Origin: Streptomyces sp. V4I2
Lineage (GTDB): Bacteria > Actinomycetota > Actinomycetes > Streptomycetales > Streptomycetaceae
NCBI RefSeq assembly: GCF_030817655.1
Contig: NZ_JAUSZM010000003.1
Coordinates: forward strand, 10,354,001 to 10,418,000
Direction: 5' to 3'
DNA length: 64,000 bases
The notes under the pieces are model-generated. The model had not been told where the DNA came from and searched no databases. It worked only from the letters and a program-made list of their open reading frames with translations. The position numbers and the translations under genes are program-made. Below, one piece after another: positions 43,911 to 53,300 of this stretch. Position 1 is the first letter of the stretch. Each line of letters begins with the position of its first letter.

Positions 43911-45029
43911 TCAGGCCGCGACGAGTTCCTGCTCGCGGTCCGGCGTCTTGACCTTGGGCATCTTGTTCGGCAGTGCGAGCCGGAAGACCTTGTGCCACGC
44001 GGAGAACACCTGCTTGGGCAGCGGCCCGGTGACGTACTCCAGCTCGTACTTCTCGAACAGGGCGCGCACCTTCACCGCGACCTCGGCGTACCGGTTGCTC
44101 GGCAGGTCCGGGAACAGGTGGTGCTCGATCTGGTGCGACAGGTTGCCGGTCATGAAGTGCATGGCCTTGCTGCCGCTGATGTTCGCCGAGCCCATCATCT
44201 GGCGCAGGTACCACTGGCCGCGCGTCTCGCCCTTGATCGACCGGCGCTCGAAGACCTGCACGCCCTCGGGGAAGTGCCCGCACATGATCACCGAGTGGGT
44301 CCAGAGGTTGCGGACCAGGTTCGCGGTGAACGTGGCGGCGAGCGTGGGGAGGAACGACGGGCCCGACAACAGCGGGTGGATCACGTAGTCCTTGAGCACC
44401 TGCTTGCGGATCTTGCGGCCCACGGCCTTGGCCCGCTCGCGGAACTCCGGGTTCTTGCGGCGGCGCTTGTTCAGGTTCTTGCCGAGCTCCAGGTCGTACG
44501 CTGCGATGCCGTACTCGAAGAAGCAGGCGTTGAGGAAGTTCCACAGCGGCTGGCCGAGGTGGAACGGGTGCCACCTCTGGTCCTCGTCGACGCGCATGAT
44601 GCCGTAGCCGAGGTCGTTGTCCTTGCCGATCACGTTGGTGTACGTGTGGTGCAGCTCGTTGTGCGAGTGCTTCCACTGCTCGGACGGCGAGACGTGATCC
44701 CACTCCCAGGTGGTGGAGTGGATCTTCGGGTCGCGCATCCAGTCCCACTGGCCGTGCAGGATGTTGTGGCCGATCTCCATGTTGTCCATGATCTTCGCCA
44801 CGGACAGACCGGCGGTGCCGATCAGCCACGCGGGCGGGAAGATCGAGAACAGCAGCACGCCCCTGCTGACCAGCTCGAGCTTGCGCTGCGCCGAGATGAC
44901 CTTACGGATGTAGGCGGCGTCTTTCTCGCCGCGGCCGGCGATCACCTCGTCGCGGATCGCGTCCAGCTCGCGGCCCAGCTCCTCGATCTGCTCCGCGGTC
45001 AGGTGGGCGGTGGGGTCGATGGCGGTCAA
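43911..45029 (-). CDS. membrane acyl-CoA/acyl-lipid fatty acid desaturase
   Basis: A 372-residue di-iron membrane desaturase. The three His boxes are H88NILH, H121SHNELHH and a C-terminal HQIEHH, the last being the QxxHH form. Hydrophobic segments lie around residues 55-82 and 225-250. It introduces a double bond into fatty acyl chains using O2 and electrons from a reductase. The reductase gene lies seven bases upstream on the same strand and is co-transcribed. The pair resembles the actinobacterial DesA3-type stearoyl-CoA desaturase with its cognate oxidoreductase. Confidence 0.92.
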   Translation of the reverse strand: MTAIDPTAHLTAEQIEELGRELDAIRDEVIAGRGEKDAAYIRKVISAQRKLELVSRGVLLFSIFPPAWLIGTAGLSVAKIMDNMEIGHNILHGQWDWMRDPKIHSTTWEWDHVSPSEQWKHSHNELHHTYTNVIGKDNDLGYGIMRVDEDQRWHPFHLGQPLWNFLNACFFEYGIAAYDLELGKNLNKRRRKNPEFRERAKAVGRKIRKQVLKDYVIHPLLSGPSFLPTLAATFTANLVRNLWTHSVIMCGHFPEGVQVFERRSIKGETRGQWYLRQMMGSANISGSKAMHFMTGNLSHQIEHHLFPDLPSNRYAEVAVKVRALFEKYELEYVTGPLPKQVFSAWHKVFRLALPNKMPKVKTPDREQELVAA

Positions 45030-45036
45030 GGTGCTC

Positions 45037-46092
45037 CTACCGTTCGATGTCGCAGGGGCCCGCCGCGGCGGACACGCAGGTCTGGATGAGGACGCCCGGC
45101 TCGGCCTCGGTGATCTCGCCGGTGCGCAGGTCGCGTACGGCGCCCGCCTTGAGCGGCGTGACGCAGCCGAAGCAGATGCCCATGCGGCACCCGGAGGGCA
45201 TGAGCACGCCGGCCTCCTCGCCGATGTCCAGCAACGGCGTGGCGCCGTCCGCGTCGACGGTCTTGCCGGTGGTGCTGAACGTGACCTCGCCGCCGTCGCC
45301 GGCGACGACGATGCTGGGGCGGAAGCGTTCGGTGTGCAGGCGCTCCTGGACGCCGTGCTCGGTCCAGTGCTCTTCGGCGGCGTCGAGCAGGCCCGCGGGC
45401 CCGCAGGCCCAGGTCTCGCGCTCGGCCCAGTCGGGCACGAGTTCGCCGAGACGGGCGATGTCGAGCATGCCGTCTGTGTCGGTGAGCACCTCGGTGAGCC
45501 GCAGCTTCTTGTCCGCGACCAGGTCGCGCAGCTCGTTGCGGAAGATCACGTCGTGCGGCTGTGGCGCGCAGTGGACCATGACGACGTCGTCGAACTCGGT
45601 GTCGCGCAGCATGCCCATCACGGGCGTGATGCCGCTGCCGGCCGTCAGGTAGAGCACCTTGGCGGGCTTGGCCTGCGGCAGCACGAAGTCACCGGTCGGC
45701 TGGTCGAGCTGGATCAGCGTGCCCGGTTTCGCCCTGCGGACCAGGTGGTTGCTGACCTTGCCGTCCGGGATCGCCTTCACGGTGATCGTGACGCGGCCGT
45801 CCTGGCGGTTGGTCGGCGAGGTGAGGGAGTAGGCACGCCACAGGCGCACCCCGTCGACGTCGACCCCGATCCGCACGTACTGACCGGCTGTGTGGCCGCG
45901 CCAGCCCCGTCCCGGCCTGATCACGATGGTCGCGGCGTCACCCGTCTCGGGGTGCACGGCCTCGATGCGCCCACGCAGGTCAGCGCCCGCACGCAGTGGG
46001 CTGACCAGGTCGAGGTAGTCCGACGGCAGCAGCGGCGTCGTGACCATCTCCAGCAGTTTCCACGCCCTGCTGCGGAGGGCTGTACTCGTCAT
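45037..46092 (-). CDS. ferredoxin-type reductase partner of the desaturase
   Basis: 351 residues combining an FNR-type flavin domain and a C-terminal plant-type 2Fe-2S ferredoxin. FAD binding: WRAYSLTSP. NAD(P) binding: YLTAGSGITPVMGMLRDTE and the WACGPAGLLDAAEEHW segment. The iron-sulfur ligands are in SGCRMGICFGCVTPL (Cx4Cx2C) plus the later LIQTCVS. It passes electrons from NAD(P)H through FAD and the cluster to the desaturase. ATG at 46092; the gene is divergent from the PucR regulator. Confidence 0.92.
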   Translation of the reverse strand: MTSTALRSRAWKLLEMVTTPLLPSDYLDLVSPLRAGADLRGRIEAVHPETGDAATIVIRPGRGWRGHTAGQYVRIGVDVDGVRLWRAYSLTSPTNRQDGRVTITVKAIPDGKVSNHLVRRAKPGTLIQLDQPTGDFVLPQAKPAKVLYLTAGSGITPVMGMLRDTEFDDVVMVHCAPQPHDVIFRNELRDLVADKKLRLTEVLTDTDGMLDIARLGELVPDWAERETWACGPAGLLDAAEEHWTEHGVQERLHTERFRPSIVVAGDGGEVTFSTTGKTVDADGATPLLDIGEEAGVLMPSGCRMGICFGCVTPLKAGAVRDLRTGEITEAEPGVLIQTCVSAAAGPCDIER

Positions 46093-46123
46093 GACTCCAG
46101 CTTGCTGCGCCTCAAGGCGTAAA

Positions 46124-46139
46124 GTCCTGACCGCAGGAC
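46124..46139. promoter_or_regulatory. palindrome in the desaturase/PucR divergent promoter
   Basis: Inverted repeat GTCCT-N6-AGGAC in the 87-base interval between the reductase and PucR-type genes. It is a plausible operator for the PucR-type regulator. Confidence 0.45.
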
Positions 46140-46179
46140 GTGAATCTGGCTGGCTGAATTGTTCGCAGGGAATAGAAAC

Positions 46180-47319
46180 GTGAGCCATGCAATCCGGAGG
46201 GCCAGCGAACTGGCCCTGGACGAGACGACGGTCACCGCACTTCGGGCCGCGCTGAAGAGCACCGCCGACGAGGTCGTCCAGGCGATCATCGACGAGGTCC
46301 CTTCCTACGCCAACGCCCTTTCGGGCCGCATGGGCGGCACCATCCGCCGAGCCGTCCGCACCGCCCTGGGGCACTACCTGGACCTCGCGAGCGGGAACGC
46401 CTCAGGCGGCGACGCCGGTGACGCAGCCTACGAGCTGGGCCGCGGCGAGGTGCGCGACGGCCGTCCGATGGACGCCCTGCTCAGCGCTTACCGCGTCGGC
46501 GCCCGCGTGGCCTGGCGATGCCTGGCAGCGGGTGCCGTACCCGCAGGACTGCCCGCCGCCGAGGTCGCCAAGTTCGCCGAGCTGACCTTCGCCTACATCG
46601 ACGAGCTCTCCGCCGCGAGCGCCGCGGGCCACGCCGACGAACTGGCCGCCCGGGGCAGGGACCAGGAGCGCCACCTGGAACACCTGGCCCGCGACCTCCT
46701 CGCCGGCGCGAGCCCGGACGTGCTGCTGGCCTCTGTTCAACGGGCCGGGTGGCAGCCTCCGGTTTCACTGACCGCGGTCCTGCTGCCCGCCGCCCAGGCC
46801 CGGCCTGCCTACCGCACGCTCGACCCGAGCACCCTCGTCCTCGACGATCTGCCGGATACCACCGGTGTGCTGCTCGTCCCCGATGCCGACCGATCACATC
46901 TCTTGCGGCAGCTAAGCGACCGCACCGCCGTGGTCGGCCCGGCCCGGCCATGGACTCGTGCGTCCGCCTCGTACGCACGAGCCGTACGCGCGCGCTCCCT
47001 CTCCTCTGATATTCGCGACACCGAGGACCACCTGCCCGAGCTGGTGCTGAGCGCCGACGTGGACGCGTTCGCAGACCTGCGTGCCCGAGCCCTCGCACCG
47101 TTGCGGACCTTGCCTGTCGCGACCGCACGGCGGCTGGAGGAGACGTTGCGGGCGTGGTTGCTGCACCAGGGCAGGCGGGACGAGGTGGCGGCGGCGTTGT
47201 TCGTCCATCCCCAGACAGTCCGGTACCGGATGTCGCAGCTTCGGGAGCTGTTTCCGGATCTCGCATCGCCACACCGGGTCCTCGAACTGACGCTGGCGGT
47301 CGGTCTTCGGGTCAGCTGA
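46180..47319 (+). CDS. PucR-family transcriptional regulator
   Basis: About 379 residues. An N-terminal regulator domain (ALKSTADEVVQAIIDEVPSY, GAYRVGARVAWR-like) and a degenerate GGDEF-like middle (about 180-300) are followed by a C-terminal PucR helix-turn-helix (about 325-375: LLHQGRRDEVAAALFVHPQT, VRYRMSQLRELFPDL). The GTG at 46180 is the likely start; a TTG at 46159 is in frame. It is divergent from the desaturase and reductase operon, an arrangement common for actinobacterial lipid-desaturation loci, and probably controls it. Confidence 0.88.
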   Translation: MSHAIRRASELALDETTVTALRAALKSTADEVVQAIIDEVPSYANALSGRMGGTIRRAVRTALGHYLDLASGNASGGDAGDAAYELGRGEVRDGRPMDALLSAYRVGARVAWRCLAAGAVPAGLPAAEVAKFAELTFAYIDELSAASAAGHADELAARGRDQERHLEHLARDLLAGASPDVLLASVQRAGWQPPVSLTAVLLPAAQARPAYRTLDPSTLVLDDLPDTTGVLLVPDADRSHLLRQLSDRTAVVGPARPWTRASASYARAVRARSLSSDIRDTEDHLPELVLSADVDAFADLRARALAPLRTLPVATARRLEETLRAWLLHQGRRDEVAAALFVHPQTVRYRMSQLRELFPDLASPHRVLELTLAVGLRVS

Positions 47320-47880
47320 CGCGTACTTCGACCGTCCACGACCGCGTCCGCGAGCGGTCCAGGAATCGTGGCTCGTTCTCGGTGCCATCAGCTGGCTCAT
47401 GCGGCCCGGGGAAGAGCGGTACGAGCCAGCTGAGACCGGGGTTGATGTGAGACCAGACAAGGCCTCGGGAAGCCCGTCGGGGGCGCTGTCTCTGAGAAGC
47501 GCGGTGGCGGATACGGCTCGACTGGATCCGGTGGACGATGCGCACCGGCCCGCTCGTTGACGCGCTCATCGAGCATCTGGTCGGTGAGCTGGGCCGCTGT
47601 GCCCTGGAAAACAGCTTTCATGGCGTCGTGGAGGGCGCTGTCTGGCACGAGCTGACCCACGGGCGCGCGCGGCGGGCTGCAGCTGGGTGACCGGCGGGGA
47701 GGCCAGGCCGGGTAACCAGGGGCGGAGGGCCGAGCCGCTCGCGCCGGGGACCACCGTGGTTCTGCGACGGCCCCGTGCCTCCCATCCGACAGAACAGCCG
47801 GACGACCGACCGGGCCGGCCTGGCACACCGCGCGAGGGATGATAGGGATGGAATGACGGAACGTGAGATCAGGAGCTTCC
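47320..47880. other. region of about 560 bases without a supported gene
   Basis: A minus-strand frame between 47540 and 47650 reads LHDAMKAVFQGTAAQLTDQM, which has protein-like composition. It lacks a start signal, and I cannot assign a family. The rest shows nothing recognisable. Confidence 0.35.
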
Positions 47881-48219
47881 ATGGCGAAGCGGGTTCACCG
47901 ACCCCGTGAGGACGCGGAGTTCAATTTCATCCTCAGGATGAGCGGAGTTCCGGTCCTCGCATACTTCACCGGGACATGGCCCAAAGCAATCGAGTCCTGC
48001 CGGGTGATGGACCTCGTCGTGGGTGGCATCGCCGACGACTACACGGGCCGCCTGACGGCCGTCCGCACCGACATCACGCGTTGTCCGGCCGCAACCGAGC
48101 GATACGGGATCACCGGAGCCCCGTCCTACGTCCTGCTGAAGGAGGGAGAGGCGGTGGCGCACGGCACGGGGCCTATGACCATCGCCGAGGTACGGAAGTT
48201 CCTGGACGGCCACCTCTGA
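47881..48219 (+). CDS. thioredoxin-fold protein lacking the CXXC active site
   Basis: A 112-residue protein with the thioredoxin layout. The first strand and helix are VPVLAYFTGTWPKAIESC, the middle is RLTAVRTDITRCPAATERYG, and the cis-Pro segment is ITGAPSYVLLKEGEAVAHGT. At the active site, where WCGPC is expected, the sequence is GTWPKAIES, so both catalytic cysteines are missing; one Cys follows several residues later. It is unlikely to be a disulfide reductase and may be a binding or structural variant. ATG at 47881 follows AGGAGCTTCC. Confidence 0.75.
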   Translation: MAKRVHRPREDAEFNFILRMSGVPVLAYFTGTWPKAIESCRVMDLVVGGIADDYTGRLTAVRTDITRCPAATERYGITGAPSYVLLKEGEAVAHGTGPMTIAEVRKFLDGHL

Positions 48220-48403
48220 GCGGCCGCTGCGGCACGGGGCCACGACGCCCGTCACGCCTCGTCCATGGGAGCTGCGCCGCCTGAGACACCTTGGGGCTGA
48301 GACACCCGTACAGGTCACATAACCCCGTCCAACGCCGTCGCATCCGGCAGCCGCCCATTCTCTGGGGTTCTGGGCTGTGGCGTTAGTGAGTGGTTCACGT
48401 TGG

Positions 48404-48598
48404 TCAGCTCAGCGCCATTGATCGGGAGTCTGGCCACTGCGACAGGTGTGGTGCTGGCGCCTGAAGGGGCTGTTGGGCGGCCATCTCGTTGACGAGGCTG
48501 TGGAGCCCGGGTGGCACTGCGGGGCCGTGCGCCGAGTACTGTCGCCGGGCGGTCCGCATCATGGCGAGGGTGACCAGTTCGGCCGCGAGGGTGTTCAC
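48404..48598 (-). CDS. hypothetical small protein
   Basis: 64 residues starting at a GTG: TLAAELVTLAMMRTARRQYS followed by VPPGLHSLVNEMAAQ and a Gln/Pro-rich tail. Codons show strong third-position GC and it has a plausible helical start, but no family is recognised and no clear ribosome-binding site is present. It may be chance. Confidence 0.25.
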   Translation of the reverse strand: MNTLAAELVTLAMMRTARRQYSAHGPAVPPGLHSLVNEMAAQQPLQAPAPHLSQWPDSRSMALS

Positions 48599-48674
48599 GC
48601 CATAAGACGATCTTGGACACGCTCATTCTCGTCTCCGCAGGCACCCCTTGGACCACCCCACCCAGGAGGAACCA

Positions 48675-49064
48675 GTGTCATACCCGCAACCGCTCACACC
48701 CGAGGAGAAACTCGCCGACGCGAAGAAGCAGCTGAGCCTCCCGCGTATCGTCGTGATCTGCGGCTCCACCCGTTTCATGGCCGAGATGACCGAGGCTGAT
48801 CTGCGGGAGACCAAAGCCGGAAAGATTGTCGTCAAGCCGGGTTGCGACATGAAGTCGCCGCACGAATTTTGGTCCGATCCTGTCGAGGCCGAGGCGCTGA
48901 AGGTTCGACTCGACGATCTACACCGAGCGAAGATCCGGCTCGCTGATGAGGTGCTCGTAGTCGGCGACTACATCGGAGACAGCACCCGAGCCGAAATCGC
49001 CTACGCCCGGTCGCTGGGCAAGCCCGTGCGGTTCACGCACCCCGAAGTCGACCCCGACGCCTGA
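48675..49064 (+). CDS. nucleoside 2-deoxyribosyltransferase-like protein
   Basis: About 129 residues. IVVICGSTRFMAEMTEADLR forms the first strand and loop, followed by RLADEVLVVGDYIGDSTRAE and IAYARSLGKPVRF. This order (CGSTRF, then D-E-V-L-V-V, then G-x-S-T-x-x-E-I-A-Y-A-R-x-L-x-K-P) is that of the nucleoside deoxyribosyltransferase/DUF4406-type fold, with the Glu of RAEIAYA as the candidate nucleophile. The GTG at 48675 has AGGAGG at ideal spacing. It could act on nucleotides or derivatives; it stands alone. Confidence 0.65.
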   Translation: MSYPQPLTPEEKLADAKKQLSLPRIVVICGSTRFMAEMTEADLRETKAGKIVVKPGCDMKSPHEFWSDPVEAEALKVRLDDLHRAKIRLADEVLVVGDYIGDSTRAEIAYARSLGKPVRFTHPEVDPDA

Positions 49065-49123
49065 CCACCCACCCCCACACCCTCCGCAGGCACCCGTTGG
49101 AATCGATCATCTGGTGTTGCGGG

Positions 49124-50089
49124 TCAGGACGTTGGTGACGGCGCATAGTGGTGGGCAAGGTTGGTGGCGAGGTAGCTGAGGTGAGCCCTGGCTTCGGTGG
49201 GGCCGTGCACAGTGATGGCGCTCCCGAACGGCAGTAGTGCTCGCACGTCCTCCAGATGCAGGAAGCGGATCGTTACCTTGTGGCCGGTGGCGGATGCCTC
49301 ATGGTCGTCCCAGACGAGTCGTTGGCCGAAGATCCGTCGGGCTCGCTCGATCTGGGTTTGGTCGATGGTGGCGCTGATCTCTATCGCGTGGTTGTGTTCC
49401 CACTGATCAATGAGCGCTGCAGCGACGGTGGCCAGGGTCTGGTTCTCGCGGATCCGTCGTGGCTGGTCGACTTCTTGCCACGTCGTGATCCGTTCGAGTC
49501 GGTACATCCGTGGCACTTGGGCACGGTCGGCGACGAGGTACCAGATGCCGGCCTTGGCCAACAGCCCGTAGGGATCCACGACCAGGTCGCGCGGGCATGA
49601 CTCGCGTGGGCTGTCGTACTCGATCCGCATCCGGCGACCTCGCCGCACTGAGCCGATCAGCGAAGCCGGAGTCGTGCCGAAGGCTCGTGTCTGGAGCCAG
49701 GGGCGGCTGTCCACGTGCACCACGTCGGTGAGCGGCAGGAGTTCGTGAACTCGACGTGGCTGTGCGGCGGCGATCTTGGCGAGCGCGCGCCGGCTCTCGA
49801 CGGATCCGTCGAGTTCCGCACGTTGCTTCTCGTCCAGCCCGGTGAGCGACAGCTGATCACGCTCGCCCGGTGTGAGTCGCGTGAGGTCGAGTCCGGATCC
49901 GGGCGGCATGGTCACGCCTCCGAGGCGGCCCCGCTGTGCGGTCACCGGCAGACCGGCGTCGCGGAGCCAGTTCAGATCCCGGGTGATGGTGCGAAGGGAC
50001 ACCCCGAGCGCCGAGGCAAGTTCCTGCGTGGTCACGGCGTCCCTCGATGTGAGGAGCAGCATCAGGGTGAAGAAGCGATCTGGGGTCAC
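49124..50089 (-). CDS. WYL-domain (YafY-type) transcriptional regulator
   Basis: 321 residues. An N-terminal winged helix (RFFTLMLLLTSRDAVTTQEL, ASALGVSLRTITRDLNWLRD) is followed by a WYL domain (about 135-215, with GRRMRIEYDSPR, VDPYGLLAKAGIWYLVADRA and MYRLERIT) and a C-terminal WCX extension. WYL domains bind small ligands or nucleic acids. It starts at a GTG at 50089 and is divergent from the flavin oxidase/ABC exporter operon at 50223, which is probably its target. Confidence 0.9.
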   Translation of the reverse strand: MTPDRFFTLMLLLTSRDAVTTQELASALGVSLRTITRDLNWLRDAGLPVTAQRGRLGGVTMPPGSGLDLTRLTPGERDQLSLTGLDEKQRAELDGSVESRRALAKIAAAQPRRVHELLPLTDVVHVDSRPWLQTRAFGTTPASLIGSVRRGRRMRIEYDSPRESCPRDLVVDPYGLLAKAGIWYLVADRAQVPRMYRLERITTWQEVDQPRRIRENQTLATVAAALIDQWEHNHAIEISATIDQTQIERARRIFGQRLVWDDHEASATGHKVTIRFLHLEDVRALLPFGSAITVHGPTEARAHLSYLATNLAHHYAPSPTS

Positions 50090-50222
50090 ACACCCGATCT
50101 TTACAGGAATTGCGACACGATGCGGCGCATATTCCGGTCAGGCTGGTGGCTGCGCACCTACGACCTGCCTGTTCGCCGAGTGGGTGCGCGCACCCACCCG
50201 CCGATCCAGAAAGGTGCTCGCG

Positions 50223-51548
50223 ATGAGTGCCAACACGACCGACGCCGAATCACCGGTGGCGTACCACCCAGGGTCTGCCGAATACGACGAGCACCGTGCC
50301 GGCTTCCAGTTGCGGGAGCAACATCAGCCAGCTCTCGTGGTGGCGGCACGGGACGCCGACGACGTCGTGGCGGCCGTCCGGCACGCCGCGGAGGCAAGTA
50401 TGCCGATCGCGGTCCAGGCCACAGGACATGGACTCGCCAACCCGCTCGCCGGTGAAGGTGTATTGGTGTCGACGCGAAGGATGGACAACGTCGATGTCGA
50501 CCCCGGCGCCGGCACCGCACGGGTGGGCGCTGGAGCGCGGTGGCGCGACGTGATCGAGGCCGCCGCACGCTACGATCTGGCACCGCTGTCTGGGAGCATG
50601 CCCGGTGTCGGCGCTGTCTCCTACACGCTCGGCGGCGGCATCGGGCTCATGGCTCGTCGCTACGGCTTCGCCGCGGACCATGTCACGCGCTTGGAACTGG
50701 TCACCGCCGACGGCTCCCTGCTGACAGTTTCGGAACACGAGGAGCCGGACCTGTTCTGGGCGCTCCGCGGCGGTGGCGGGAGCTTCGGCATTGTGACCGC
50801 GCTGGAGATGGCCTTGATGCCGGTCGCCAGGCTGGTCGGGGGCGGTTTGATGTTCGACCTGGGCGAGACGCCGGAGGTGGTCTCAACCTGGTTGCATTGG
50901 ACGGCGACAATGCCCCCGGAGATGACCTCGGCGACGACCACGCTTGAGGTTTCCAAGCGGCACATGGCCCATGTCCAGATCGCCTACCTGGGTTCGGCTG
51001 CGGAGGCAGACGAGTTGGTGGCCCCGTTGCGGGCGTTGAAGCCTGCATACGACGGTTTGCGGGAGATCCCGTACCGGCGGTCCGACACCGTCTTCAGTGA
51101 ACCGGATCAGCCGCATGCGTATGTCGCCGACAATGTCTTGTTGCGGGCGATCGACCAGGAACGCCTCCGCGACGCCATCGCCGCGTCGGCGCCAGGCCGG
51201 TCGGTTCCCTCCATCATTTCGGTTCGTCATCTCGGTGGGGCGCTGTCCACTCCGCCGAGGGTGCCGAACGCAGTCAGCCACCGCGAGGCGATGTACCTGC
51301 TGTGTGTCGTAGGTGTGGTAGCCCCGACAACCAAGTCGAACGCGGCAAGTGCGCGGGCGCTGCAGGATGAACTGTTGGCCGGCTGGTCCGGGACCGCCGT
51401 AGGCAGCTCGCCGAACTTCACTCTCGGACGACCCGACCAACGCGCCGCCGCAGAACTGTTCGACGCCGAGCGTCGTGACCGATTGCTGCAGCTTGCCCGT
51501 AAGTACGACCCCGCCGGACTGTTGCACCCCAGCTTCGTCATCGCCTGA
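50223..51548 (+). CDS. FAD-linked oxidase (berberine-bridge/6-hydroxynicotine oxidase type)
   Basis: 441 residues. The PCMH-type FAD domain spans about residues 35-205 (PALVVAARDADDVVAAVRHA, VQATGHGLANPLAGEGVLV with a His in the position that binds FAD covalently in many members, and GGGIGLMARRYGFAADHV). The C-terminal BBE-type segment reads LARKYDPAGLLHPSF. Such enzymes oxidise C-N or C-OH bonds with O2 and often modify natural products. ATG at 50223. It is followed after 24 bases by an ABC exporter pair, suggesting modification and export or detoxification of one compound. Confidence 0.9.
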   Translation: MSANTTDAESPVAYHPGSAEYDEHRAGFQLREQHQPALVVAARDADDVVAAVRHAAEASMPIAVQATGHGLANPLAGEGVLVSTRRMDNVDVDPGAGTARVGAGARWRDVIEAAARYDLAPLSGSMPGVGAVSYTLGGGIGLMARRYGFAADHVTRLELVTADGSLLTVSEHEEPDLFWALRGGGGSFGIVTALEMALMPVARLVGGGLMFDLGETPEVVSTWLHWTATMPPEMTSATTTLEVSKRHMAHVQIAYLGSAAEADELVAPLRALKPAYDGLREIPYRRSDTVFSEPDQPHAYVADNVLLRAIDQERLRDAIAASAPGRSVPSIISVRHLGGALSTPPRVPNAVSHREAMYLLCVVGVVAPTTKSNAASARALQDELLAGWSGTAVGSSPNFTLGRPDQRAAAELFDAERRDRLLQLARKYDPAGLLHPSFVIA

Positions 51549-51572
51549 GCACCTCCCACGAAAGGTTGACCG

Positions 51573-53300
51573 ATGCGGCTGGTCCTTGCTCAGTTCGCCA
51601 AGCACCGATGGTGGTTCGCTGGCCTGACCGTCTTCCAGTTGGTCAGCGTCACCGCCACCTTGTATCTGCCGACGATCAATGCGGATCTGATCGACAACGG
51701 CCTACTGCGCACGGACGTCGGGCACATCTGGACGGCCGGCGGGTGGATGGTGGTCGTCAGTATCGTCCAGTTGCTGGCAGCGGCGATCTCGTCCTATGCC
51801 GGAACGCGCGCGGCCACAAACGCTGCGCACGACCTGCGGTCAGACGTCTACGACAAGATCGCGACTTTCTCCAGCCGGGAACATCAGGACTTCGGCACGC
51901 CGACGCTGATCACTCGCAGCACCGACGACGTTCAGCAAGTACAAGCGTTTCTGCTCACCCTCGGCACAGTGGCGGCCGCCGCACCGATCACGATGCTGGG
52001 TGGGGCCTATATGGCGTTGCGTGCGGATGCTGGCCTGTCCCTTCTCATCGTCGTGGCAGTCGTCGTACTGGGTGTGGCGTTGGCGGTGATCCTTCGCTGG
52101 ATGACGCGGGTGTCGCGCCGGATGCAGGACCGGCTGGATGCGATCAACCGGGTCTTGCGCGAGCAGTTGATGGGTCTCACGGTGATTCGCGCGTTCACCC
52201 GCGAGCGCTTCGAGGCCGAGCGGTTCGGGCAGGTGAACAACGAGCTGGCGGTGGCAACCCGGTCAATGGGGCTGCTGAACGGGACGTTCGTTCCGGCCGT
52301 CATGCTGATCACCGATCTGTCGATCTTGGCCGTGGTGTGGTTCGGTGGCCACCGGGTCGAGTCGGGACATCTGCTGATCGGCGGTCTGACAGCCTACGTC
52401 ACCTACTTGGGCCTGATCCTCGGGGCAGCCATGATGGCCGCCTCGGCGGTGATGATGTTGCCAAGAGTGATGGTCGCGGCGGAACGTATTCAGGCGGTGC
52501 TCAACTCCACCCCTATGCTCCGGCCATCGGGCGTACCCGCCAGGTCGGTCCCGATTCGCGGTGAGTTGGAGCTGCGCGGCGTTGCGCTGCGGTACCCGGG
52601 CGCCGATGCTGACGTCCTGTCCGGCATCGACCTACGGGTTGAGCCCGGCGGCACGGTGGCGATCGTCGGATCGATGGGTGCCGGCAAGACCACCCTGCTG
52701 TCGATCGTCGCGAGACTTCAGGACGCGACATCCGGATCCGTCCGGCTGGACGGCGTTGATCTGCGCACCATCGATCTCACTGTGCTGCGCGGTCAGCTCG
52801 CGATCGTTCCGCAGCGGTCGCTGCTTTTCAGAGGTACGGTCGCAAGCAATCTGCGGCTGGCCAGGCCGGACGCCACTGACGCCGAACTCTGGGAGGCGCT
52901 GGAGGTCGCGCAGGCTCGCGAGTTCGTCGCCGCGTTGGACGACGGACTCGAGTCACCGATCGTCCAGGGTGGAACGAACGTCTCCGGCGGCCAGCGGCAA
53001 CGGTTGTGCATTGCCCGCGCACTCGTTGCCGCCCCGCGGGTCTTCCTCCTTGACGATCCGGTCTCGGCGCTCGATTCCGAAACATCCGCACGGCTACTGG
53101 CAGCGCTGCGCACAGCCACGGCCGACGCGACAGTCCTGCTGGTGACGCAGCGGACTGCCGGTATCCGCAGTGCCGAACGGATCGTGGTGCTCCACGAGGG
53201 CAGCATCGTCGGCGACGGGACACATCAATCACTGATGGACAGCTGTCAGACGTACCAGGAGCTCGTGGCTTCGCAGGACGCGATCGGGGCATCGACATGA
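51573..53300 (+). CDS. ABC exporter half-transporter with degenerate ATPase site
   Basis: 575 residues: six membrane segments in the first 310, then a nucleotide-binding domain. Walker A GSMGAGKTT is at about 366-374. The signature VSGGQRQRLCIARALV is intact. Walker B reads VFLLDDPVSALD, with Asp where the catalytic Glu is expected. The switch reads LLVTQRT, with Gln in place of His. This is the pattern of the degenerate subunit of heterodimeric exporters (TM287/288, BmrCD class). It overlaps the next gene by ATGA. Substrate unknown. Confidence 0.92.
   Translation: MRLVLAQFAKHRWWFAGLTVFQLVSVTATLYLPTINADLIDNGLLRTDVGHIWTAGGWMVVVSIVQLLAAAISSYAGTRAATNAAHDLRSDVYDKIATFSSREHQDFGTPTLITRSTDDVQQVQAFLLTLGTVAAAAPITMLGGAYMALRADAGLSLLIVVAVVVLGVALAVILRWMTRVSRRMQDRLDAINRVLREQLMGLTVIRAFTRERFEAERFGQVNNELAVATRSMGLLNGTFVPAVMLITDLSILAVVWFGGHRVESGHLLIGGLTAYVTYLGLILGAAMMAASAVMMLPRVMVAAERIQAVLNSTPMLRPSGVPARSVPIRGELELRGVALRYPGADADVLSGIDLRVEPGGTVAIVGSMGAGKTTLLSIVARLQDATSGSVRLDGVDLRTIDLTVLRGQLAIVPQRSLLFRGTVASNLRLARPDATDAELWEALEVAQAREFVAALDDGLESPIVQGGTNVSGGQRQRLCIARALVAAPRVFLLDDPVSALDSETSARLLAALRTATADATVLLVTQRTAGIRSAERIVVLHEGSIVGDGTHQSLMDSCQTYQELVASQDAIGAST

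Noticed and set aside
47397..47882. 161-codon minus-strand frame in the gap after the PucR gene
   Set aside because: Mostly low-complexity Pro/Arg sequence. Only a short stretch looks protein-like, and the frame overlaps the start of the thioredoxin-fold gene on the other strand.
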